Assembly (NCBI GenBank): GCA_946221765.1
Contig: CAMIMK010000091.1
Coordinates: 1 to 10,042 of the forward strand
DNA: 10,042 nucleotides
Reading direction: 5' to 3'
From: an uncultured Rhodovulum sp.
Lineage (GTDB): Bacteria; Pseudomonadota; Alphaproteobacteria; Rhodobacterales; Rhodobacteraceae
The notes beneath the pieces were generated by a model. That model was not told where the DNA came from and ran no database searches. It was given only the letters and a program-made list of their open reading frames with translations. Position numbers and translations under genes: made by a program. Positions 5,501 through 10,042 of this stretch are shown in pieces (the stretch's first letter is position 1; the number at the start of each line of letters is the position of its first letter).

Positions 5501-6060
5501 AGATAGTCCATCCAGCTCCGGTGCAGGTGATTGGGCGGGAATTTCCGCCCGACATTCTGCAACTGTTCCGGCAGCGGCCGGGTGGGCTTGCGGCGCAGGT
5601 GCATCCCCGCCTGCCGGAGCGTGCGCGCGCCCTTGTGCAGGTTGCAGGGGCCGCAGGCGGCCACGACATTCTCCCAGGTGGTCCGTCCCCCGCGCGAGCG
5701 CGGGATGACATGGTCGAAGGTAAGCCCCTCCTTCGCGCCGCAGTACTGGCAGCAGAACTCGTCGCGCAGGAACAGGTTGAACCGGGTGAAGGCCGTGGTC
5801 TTCGCCGGCTTCACATAGTCCTTCAGCACCACCACCGAGGGGATGCGGATCTCCAGCGAGGGGGAGCGGACGATCGCGTCATACTCGGCCACCACCACCA
5901 CCCTGTCGAGGAAGGCGGCCTTGACCGCCTCCTGCCAGGGCCAGAGCGACAGCGGCAGGTAGGAGAGCGGCCGGTAGTCCGCGTTCAGCACCAGCGCCGG
6001 ATGATCCCTGAGCCCACCGGGCTGGCGGATGAAGGACGGCATGTGTGTGCATTGCAGCAT
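5473..6060 (-). CDS. HNH endonuclease family protein
   Basis: A 195-residue protein with a zinc-finger HNH (beta-beta-alpha-metal) domain. CQYC at 104-107 and CGPCN at 136-140 form the two zinc knuckles; FDHVIPRSRGG at 115-125 supplies the general-base histidine (His117), and WENVVAACGPCNLHKG at 129-144 the asparagine and metal-binding positions. The N-terminal part (ALVLNADYRPLSYLPLS, then RIPSVVVLKDYV) is typical of the stand-alone HNH proteins widespread in alphaproteobacteria and cyanobacteria, whose physiological substrate is not known to me. The motif is intact, so nuclease activity is likely. I choose the ATG at 6060 because GAGG lies eight bases upstream; ATG 6066 and GTG 6111 are in-frame alternatives, and ATG 6042 has no ribosome-binding site. 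No methylase or other restriction partner is adjacent, and it has its own promoter. Confidence 0.9.
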   Translation of the reverse strand: MLQCTHMPSFIRQPGGLRDHPALVLNADYRPLSYLPLSLWPWQEAVKAAFLDRVVVVAEYDAIVRSPSLEIRIPSVVVLKDYVKPAKTTAFTRFNLFLRDEFCCQYCGAKEGLTFDHVIPRSRGGRTTWENVVAACGPCNLHKGARTLRQAGMHLRRKPTRPLPEQLQNVGRKFPPNHLHRSWMDYLYWDAELEA

Positions 6061-6130
6061 GGACATGTCCTCGTGCGGGCCCCCGTGCTGTCTGCACCGC
6101 AGGAACACCACGAGGGCGCGACCTGGGGCG

Positions 6131-6158
6131 ACTATATCTCGCCCGGGTCAGCTGGCAA
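6131..6158 (-). promoter_or_regulatory. Sigma-70-type promoter for the HNH gene
   Basis: Read on the minus strand, TTGCCA (6158-6153) and TATAGT (6136-6131) are separated by 16 bases. Each hexamer matches the TTGACA/TATAAT consensus at five of six positions, which is striking in DNA this rich in GC. The predicted transcription start near 6124 leaves a leader of about 60 bases before the ATG at 6060. The HNH gene therefore need not depend on read-through from the esterase. Confidence 0.6.
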
Positions 6159-6183
6159 GCCTCAAGATAGAGACTGCTTACCG

Positions 6184-6208
6184 GGTCGCGGGCAAGTTAT
6201 CCCCGACC
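6184..6208 (-). terminator. Candidate terminator hairpin after the carboxylesterase gene
   Basis: GGTCG-C-GGG (6184-6192) pairs with CCCCGACC (6201-6208): eight base pairs with one bulged C around an eight-base AT-richer loop. It lies about 50 bases downstream of the esterase stop and upstream of the HNH promoter. It lacks a T-run on the minus strand. Confidence 0.35.
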
Positions 6209-6258
6209 AGCGGCAGAATTGTGACACCCCCTGTTCCGCCGCGTGGCACCGCCCGGGG

Positions 6259-6912
6259 TCAGTCGACGCCGAGCTGCGCGCGGATGAAGGACACCGCGAG
6301 CCGGAGGCCATCCGGGGCGATTCCGTGCCCGACACCGGGCGAGGTATGGGTGGTGACGGGCACGCCGGCCGCGGCCAGCGCCGTCTCCGCCTCGGCCATG
6401 CTGGCATAGGGCACCACCGGGTCGGCGTCGCCATGGACGAGCAGGACCGGCGGCTTCGCGGTGATCTCGCCCGCCAGCCGCCCGGGCTCCAGCAGCCGGC
6501 CGGAGAAGCCGACGATGCCGGCGACCGGCGCCGGTCGGCGCAGCCCGACATGCAGCGCCATCATCGTGCCCTGGCTGAAGCCGACCAGCACGGTGCGTTC
6601 CGGCGCCATGGCGGTCCCGTCGAGCCAGCCGTCCAGCGCCGCGAAGGCGGCCTGCGCGCTGCGCGCGGCCTCGACCGGGGACGAGCCGTCGAGCCAGGGG
6701 ATCGGAAACCACTGGTAACCCATCGGGTTGTTCACGCAGCGCTCCGGCGCGTTCGGGGCGGCGAAGCGGGTGTGGGGCAGGAAGGGGGCCAGCGGCTCGG
6801 CGAGGCCGATCAGATCCTCGCCATCCGCTCCATAACCATGCAGGAAGACGACAAGGCTGTCGGCGGTGCCAGCGGCGGCAGGACGCTCGGGTCCGGTCAG
6901 GGACGTGCTCAT
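6259..6912 (-). CDS. Carboxylesterase / phospholipase family serine hydrolase
   Basis: A 217-residue cytoplasmic alpha/beta hydrolase of the phospholipase/carboxylesterase (Abhydrolase_2) family, which cleaves short carboxylic esters; the natural substrate cannot be read from the sequence. The core starts with VVFLHGYGADGEDL at 21-34, containing the HG oxyanion motif. The nucleophile elbow is GFSQG with Ser113, the acid is Asp164 in HGDADPVVP, and the base is His196 in GVGHGIAPDG, so the catalytic triad is complete. RFAAPNAPERC at 49-59 and YQWFPIPW at 66-73 are further family landmarks. There is no signal peptide. The ATG at 6912 is supported by GGAGG eight bases upstream. The gene is divergent from the SDR gene across a long intergenic region and is followed by the HNH gene on the same strand, which has its own promoter. 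Confidence 0.92.
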   Translation of the reverse strand: MSTSLTGPERPAAAGTADSLVVFLHGYGADGEDLIGLAEPLAPFLPHTRFAAPNAPERCVNNPMGYQWFPIPWLDGSSPVEAARSAQAAFAALDGWLDGTAMAPERTVLVGFSQGTMMALHVGLRRPAPVAGIVGFSGRLLEPGRLAGEITAKPPVLLVHGDADPVVPYASMAEAETALAAAGVPVTTHTSPGVGHGIAPDGLRLAVSFIRAQLGVD

Positions 6913-7217
6913 TCGGTCGGCCTCCGGGGCTCATCTCGGGGAAAGGGCGGTTGCCCGGACTTCTCCCGCGCGCAAGCGCCCGAGGTCAAGCCCGCGCGGC
7001 CCGGCGGGGATCGGGCGCCGTCCTGAAGCGGCGCGGAATGATCATCTCCTAAAATTCTGTCATTCCACACAAAAATCGCATTTCCGCCCGCACCTCCCTG
7101 CCCCGTCCACCCCCACCGGACCAGTCGAGAATCGACTTGTCCTGCAAATCCGGTTCGGGATAGCTGCCCGGACAGGGGATGGCCCGGACAAGCGGCCACA
7201 GGTCAGGGAGCGGGCAT
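6913..7217. promoter_or_regulatory. 305-base divergent intergenic region with an AT-richer core
   Basis: The region separates the divergent esterase and SDR genes and must hold both promoters. Bases about 7036-7084 are clearly richer in A and T than the surroundings. This core contains the inverted repeat listed separately. Toward the SDR gene, TTGTCC at about 7138 is a possible -35 element, but I find no good -10 at normal spacing. I see no credible gene here; the open frames that cross it are continuations of shadows of neighbouring genes. Confidence 0.45.
7035..7066. promoter_or_regulatory. Inverted repeat, candidate operator
   Basis: GGAATGA (7035-7041) and TCATTCC (7060-7066) are perfect seven-base inverted repeats separated by 18 bases. 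The left arm overlaps the eight-base palindrome ATGATCAT (7038-7045). The spacer (tcatctcctaaaattctg) is AT-rich and does not look like a terminator loop. The centre-to-centre distance of 25 bases could place two half-sites of a dimeric regulator, or two dimers, on nearby faces of the helix. No regulator gene is adjacent. Confidence 0.4.
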
Positions 7218-7952
7218 ATGCGTCTCAGGGACAAGACGATCCTCGTCACCGCGGCGGGACAGGGCATCGGACGGGCCTCGGCGCTTGCGCTTGCCGCCGA
7301 AGGCGCGCGCGTGATCGCGACCGACCGCGATGCCGCCCTGCTCGCCGGGCTCGACATGGAGACCCGCGCCCTCGACGTGACCGATGCCGGCGCCATCGCG
7401 GCCATGGCCGCCGACCTGCCGGTGCTTGACGGGCTCTTCAACTGCGCGGGCGTCGTTCACAACGGCCGGCTCGCCGACATCCAGGATGCCGACTGGGATT
7501 TCGCCTTCGCCCTCAATGTCACGGCGATGATGCGGCTGACGCGCGCGCTCCTGCCGGCGCTGCTCGGCCGCGCGGCCGAGACCGGCACCGCCGCGGTGCT
7601 GAACATGGCCTCGATGGCCTCGTCGATCAAAGGCTTCCAGAACCGCTGCGCCTATGGCGCCAGCAAGGCCGCGGTGATCGGCCTGACCAAGGCGATCGCC
7701 GCCGACTATGTGACGCAGGGGCTGCGCTGCAATGCCCTCTGCCCCGGCACCGTCGACACCCCCTCGCTCCGCGGCCGCATCGCGAGCGCGCCCGATCCGG
7801 TGCAGGCGGAGAAGGATTTCATCGCCCGCCAGCCGATGGGTCGCCTCGCCACCGTCGACGACATGGCGCCGATGGTCGTCTACCTGCTGTCGGACGAGAG
7901 CCGCTTCGTGACCGGACAGCCCTTCCTCGTCGATGGCGGCGTGATGATCTGA
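7218..7952 (+). CDS. NAD-dependent short-chain dehydrogenase/reductase, BDH2/DHRS6-like
   Basis: A 244-residue classical SDR. The Rossmann nucleotide-binding motif is TAAGQGIG at 11-18, Asp36 after the second strand indicates NAD(H) preference, and NCAG is at 75-78. The catalytic residues are Ser132, Tyr146 and Lys150 (YGASK). The closest family I recognise is BDH2/DHRS6: the stretch around RCAYGASKAAVIGLTK and CPGTVDTPSLRGRI is nearly the same as in human BDH2, and the three arginines of its substrate pocket (human 144, 188, 205) correspond to Arg143, Arg187 and Arg204 here. The substrate is thus probably a small carboxylate, such as a 3-hydroxy acid, 4-oxoproline or a sugar-acid-derived keto acid; the sequence does not decide. 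The ATG at 7218 has GGGAG seven bases upstream; an in-frame ATG at 7179 would add 13 residues. The gene is monocistronic and convergent with dctD. Confidence 0.9.
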   Translation: MRLRDKTILVTAAGQGIGRASALALAAEGARVIATDRDAALLAGLDMETRALDVTDAGAIAAMAADLPVLDGLFNCAGVVHNGRLADIQDADWDFAFALNVTAMMRLTRALLPALLGRAAETGTAAVLNMASMASSIKGFQNRCAYGASKAAVIGLTKAIAADYVTQGLRCNALCPGTVDTPSLRGRIASAPDPVQAEKDFIARQPMGRLATVDDMAPMVVYLLSDESRFVTGQPFLVDGGVMI

Positions 7953-8173
7953 GCCGCCACGCGCCGCGACGCCTGTTCCGGCATGGGTGGTCCGGGCAGG
8001 CCGACCGGAAGCGGCTGCACACCAACGGCTTCACCCGGTCCGCGGGGCCGCGCCGTCCGTGGTTCCCTCGAAGCGCCCCGACCGAGCCGCCCGCATCTGC
8101 GCGCGGCAGGCTTTCCCGGACGGGGCAATCCCACCGCCGGGGACACGGCCGGCCTCCCGAGGCTCGGCGCGAT

Positions 8174-8205
8174 CGAAGGACCGGACGGACGGGTCCGGCC
8201 CTTCG
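8174..8205. terminator. Bidirectional hairpin between the SDR gene and dctD
   Basis: CGAAGGACCGGAC (8174-8186) pairs with GTCCGGCCCTTCG (8193-8205): 13 positions with a single A-C mismatch around a six-base loop. It sits eight bases from the dctD stop and about 220 bases from the SDR stop, in the gap between convergent genes. There is no T-run on either strand. The rest of 7953-8212 (260 bases) shows no feature I can support. Confidence 0.6.
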
Positions 8206-8212
8206 GACCGCC

Positions 8213-9598
8213 TCACCCCTCCCCCGCCTCCGGGTCCGACCGCTGGATGCCGTGGCGCTTCAGCTTGTCGTAGAAGGTCTTGCGGGGCAGGCCGAGGAGG
8301 TCGCACGTCGCCCGCACGTCGCCCCCGGTCTGCTCCAGCGCACGGCGCAGCAGCCGGGCCTCGTAGCGGGCGACGAGATCGGGCAGCGTCTCTCCCGGCG
8401 CGCCGGTCAGCACCTCGCCGTCGCCCGCGAGCGCGGCCGCCTCGTCCTGCCCGGTCTCGTGCAGGCCGAGCGCGACCCGGTCGGCGAAATGCAGGAGCTC
8501 CCGAACATTGCCCGGCCAGTCATGGTCCTGCAGATGGCGGCGGACGGAGGGCGCGAGCACCGGCACCTCGCGGCGGAACCGCTCCGCCGACCGGGCAAGG
8601 AAATGCGCGAACAGCAGCGGCACGTCCGCCTTGCGCTCGCGGAGCGGCGGGATGCGCAGGGTCACGACATTCAGCCGGTAATAGAGATCCTCGCGAAAGC
8701 CCGCCCGCGCCACCGGATCGCCGAGGTCGATCTTGGTCGCGGCGACGACGCGCAGGTCGAGCCGGCGCCGCTCGTTGGTGCCGAGCGGCTCGACCTCGCG
8801 GGTCTCCAGCACCCGGAGCAGCTTCACCTGGATCGAGGGCGGGCAGCTCTCGATCTCGTCGAGGAACAGCATGCCGCCGTGGGCATGCTCGATCCGCCCG
8901 ACCCGGCGCCTGGCCGCGCCGGTGAAGGCGCCCGCCTCGTGTCCGAAAAGCTCGCTCTGCAGCACCGTCTCGGGCAGCGCCCCGCAGTTCAGCGCGACGA
9001 GGTTGCCCGACCGGCCGCTCCAGCGGTGCAGGAGGCTCGCGACCACCTCCTTGCCCGAGCCGGTCTCGCCGAGGACGAGCACGTCGATGTCGGCCTCGGC
9101 GACCTGGCGGATCGTCTCGCGGAGCCGCCGGATGCCGGGCGTCTCGCCGATCAGCGGCAGGTCGGCCGGGGTCTCCGCCGCCGCGGCCCGGAGTGCGCGG
9201 TTCTCCAGCACCAGCCGCCGCATCTCCGCCGCCCGGCCGACCGCGCCGGTCAGGCGGTCGATGTCGAAGGGCTTGGAGATGAAGTCGTAGACGCCGTCCT
9301 TGAGCGCCGAGACCGCGAGCTCCACATCGGCATGCCCGGTGACGAGGATCACCGGCAGTTCGGGATCGATCACCCGCAGCCGGTCGAAGAATTCGAGCCC
9401 GCTCATCCGCGGCATGCGGATGTCGCTCACCACCGGCCCGCGAAAGCCCGCGTCGATCGCGGCCAGCGCCGCCTCGGCCCCGTCGAAGGCCTGCACCTCG
9501 TAGCCCGCCAGTGTCAGCATCTGGGCGGTGGCGCGGCGGAGGTCGGCATCGTCGTCGATGAAGGCGACCGGGCCGCCGGCCCCGGCCCCGGCCGTCAC
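8213..9598 (-). CDS. dctD: Sigma-54-dependent response regulator, DctD family
   Basis: A 461-residue NtrC-class activator that binds upstream of sigma-54 promoters and drives open-complex formation by ATP hydrolysis. The receiver domain (about 10-125) has the acidic pocket Asp15-17, the phosphoacceptor Asp59 in SDIRMPRMSG, Thr87 and Lys109. The AAA+ domain (about 148-375) has Walker A GETGSGKE (177-184), the sigma-54 contact loop GAFTGA (223-228), Walker B with Asp247-Glu248, and the FREDLYYRLN arginine-finger region. The C-terminal Fis-type helix-turn-helix ends LPRKTFYDKLKRHGI, typical of DctD. All functional motifs are intact, so it should be an active enhancer-binding protein. It starts at GTG 9598, overlapping the dctB stop by four bases (GTGA). 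DctD regulates C4-dicarboxylate transport in rhizobia; many paralogues control other uptake systems, so the ligand is inferred only. Confidence 0.92.
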   Translation of the reverse strand: MTAGAGAGGPVAFIDDDADLRRATAQMLTLAGYEVQAFDGAEAALAAIDAGFRGPVVSDIRMPRMSGLEFFDRLRVIDPELPVILVTGHADVELAVSALKDGVYDFISKPFDIDRLTGAVGRAAEMRRLVLENRALRAAAAETPADLPLIGETPGIRRLRETIRQVAEADIDVLVLGETGSGKEVVASLLHRWSGRSGNLVALNCGALPETVLQSELFGHEAGAFTGAARRRVGRIEHAHGGMLFLDEIESCPPSIQVKLLRVLETREVEPLGTNERRRLDLRVVAATKIDLGDPVARAGFREDLYYRLNVVTLRIPPLRERKADVPLLFAHFLARSAERFRREVPVLAPSVRRHLQDHDWPGNVRELLHFADRVALGLHETGQDEAAALAGDGEVLTGAPGETLPDLVARYEARLLRRALEQTGGDVRATCDLLGLPRKTFYDKLKRHGIQRSDPEAGEG

Positions 9599-10042
9599 GC
9601 CGCCACCCGCGGCAGCTCCAGGGTGAAGGCGGCCCCCCCGGGCCCGCCCGACGCCGCCTCGGTTTCCAGCCGCAGGCTGCCGCCGAATTCCCGGGCGATG
9701 TCGGCGGAAATGACGAGGCCGAGGCCGAGGCCGACCTCCTTGGTCGTGGTGAAGGGCATGAACAGATGCTCCCGGGTTTCCGGGGAAACCCCGGGGCCAT
9801 TGTCGGCGACGGTAACGGTGACGGCCGACGGCCCCGCCGTGACCGTGATGACGATCCGCGGCCCGGGCACGTCCCGCACCGCATCGAGGGCGTTCTGGAG
9901 CAGGTTGACCAGCACCTGCTCCAGGCGGATCCGCCCGGCGAAGACCCGCGCCGCCGGCTGGGGCGGGCTGCGCTCGATCGCGACGCCCGCATCCCGGACC
10001 CGGCCGGCGAGCAGGGTCAGCGCCCCGTCCACGGCCTCGTCT
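9595..10042 (-). CDS. dctB: Sensor histidine kinase, DctB family, C-terminal part only (cut by the window edge)
   Basis: About 148 C-terminal residues of a sensor kinase; the frame stays open to the last base. The ATP-binding domain is complete: N box LEQVLVNLLQNALDAV, G1 box VADNGPGVSPE, F box FMPFTTTKEVG, G2 box GLGLGLVIS, and the ending GGAAFTLELP. The sensory part, membrane helices and phosphoacceptor histidine lie outside the window. The gene precedes dctD with a four-base overlap, so the two form a translationally coupled pair in which this kinase would phosphorylate Asp59 of DctD. Naming it DctB rests on the pairing and the TTTKEVGLGLGL pattern; another kinase of the same group is possible. 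Confidence 0.85.
   Translation of the reverse strand, partial: DEAVDGALTLLAGRVRDAGVAIERSPPQPAARVFAGRIRLEQVLVNLLQNALDAVRDVPGPRIVITVTAGPSAVTVTVADNGPGVSPETREHLFMPFTTTKEVGLGLGLVISADIAREFGGSLRLETEAASGGPGGAAFTLELPRVAA

Noticed and set aside
5473..6060. The HNH protein as part of a restriction-modification or Gabija/Septu-like defence module
   Set aside because: No methylase, ATPase, helicase or restriction partner is adjacent; the flanking genes are dsbB and a carboxylesterase.
5281..7026. A 581-codon plus-strand frame crossing dsbB, the HNH gene and the esterase gene
   Set aside because: It spans three well-supported genes in other frames and has low-complexity composition without recognisable domains.
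7953..8212. Small genes in the gap between the SDR gene and dctD
   Set aside because: Short open frames on both strands are Arg/Pro/Gly-rich, have no convincing ribosome-binding site and no recognisable similarity; only the hairpin at 8174-8205 is supported.
8520..9992. A 490-codon minus-strand frame overlapping dctB and dctD
   Set aside because: It is a +1/-1 frame shadow of two genes with full motif sets; its sequence is Arg/Gly/Ala-rich and motif-free.

Overview
The window is a GC-rich, densely coded stretch of bacterial chromosome. Its gene content (ProB with a PUA domain next to ProA, a DctB/DctD pair, a TIGR02587/TIGR02588 membrane pair, a long-loop DsbB and a small HNH protein of alphaproteobacterial type) points to an alphaproteobacterium, most likely of the Rhodobacterales (Paracoccaceae). 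That placement rests on remembered protein similarity, not on a search. I see no insertion sequence, phage gene, tRNA, rRNA or CRISPR array, and no obvious compositional island.

Layout. (1) Bases 2-2354, plus strand: the proline operon, proB (5' end cut by the window edge) followed 16 bases later by proA. (2) 2372-3630, minus strand: a two-gene operon of unknown function, a polytopic membrane protein (TIGR02587-like) whose TGA overlaps the ATG of a single-pass TIGR02588-like protein. (3) 3731-4027, plus strand: a small exported DUF2282 (bufferin BufA1-like) protein that keeps only two cysteines. (4) 4057-4926, minus strand: a membrane-anchored homologue of the KPN_02809/YpfJ 'neutral zinc metallopeptidase' family in which the HExxH zinc site is erased while the four family cysteines remain. 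(5) 5024-5500, plus strand: dsbB, overlapping tail-to-tail with an HNH endonuclease gene (5473-6060, minus). (6) 6259-6912, minus: a serine carboxylesterase of the phospholipase/carboxylesterase family. (7) A 305-base AT-richer divergent intergenic region with an inverted repeat. (8) 7218-7952, plus: a short-chain dehydrogenase closely resembling the BDH2/DHRS6 family. (9) 8213-10042, minus: a dctB-dctD two-component operon, with dctB cut by the window edge.

How the genes fit together. ProB and ProA make glutamate-5-semialdehyde for proline synthesis. DctB/DctD would sense C4-dicarboxylates (or a related ligand) and activate sigma-54 promoters, but no transporter or target lies in the window. 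The stretch 2372-5500 is the least understood part. It consists almost entirely of membrane or exported proteins: an uncharacterised membrane pair, a two-cysteine bufferin-like protein, a zinc-less metallopeptidase homologue with four cysteines, and the disulfide-generating DsbB. Whether they work together is unproven; the strands alternate, so they are not one operon. The window does not contain a recognisable defence system, biosynthetic cluster or mobile element. The best candidates for something undescribed are the pseudo-metallopeptidase, the two-cysteine DUF2282 protein without its maturation partners, and the TIGR02587/02588 pair.
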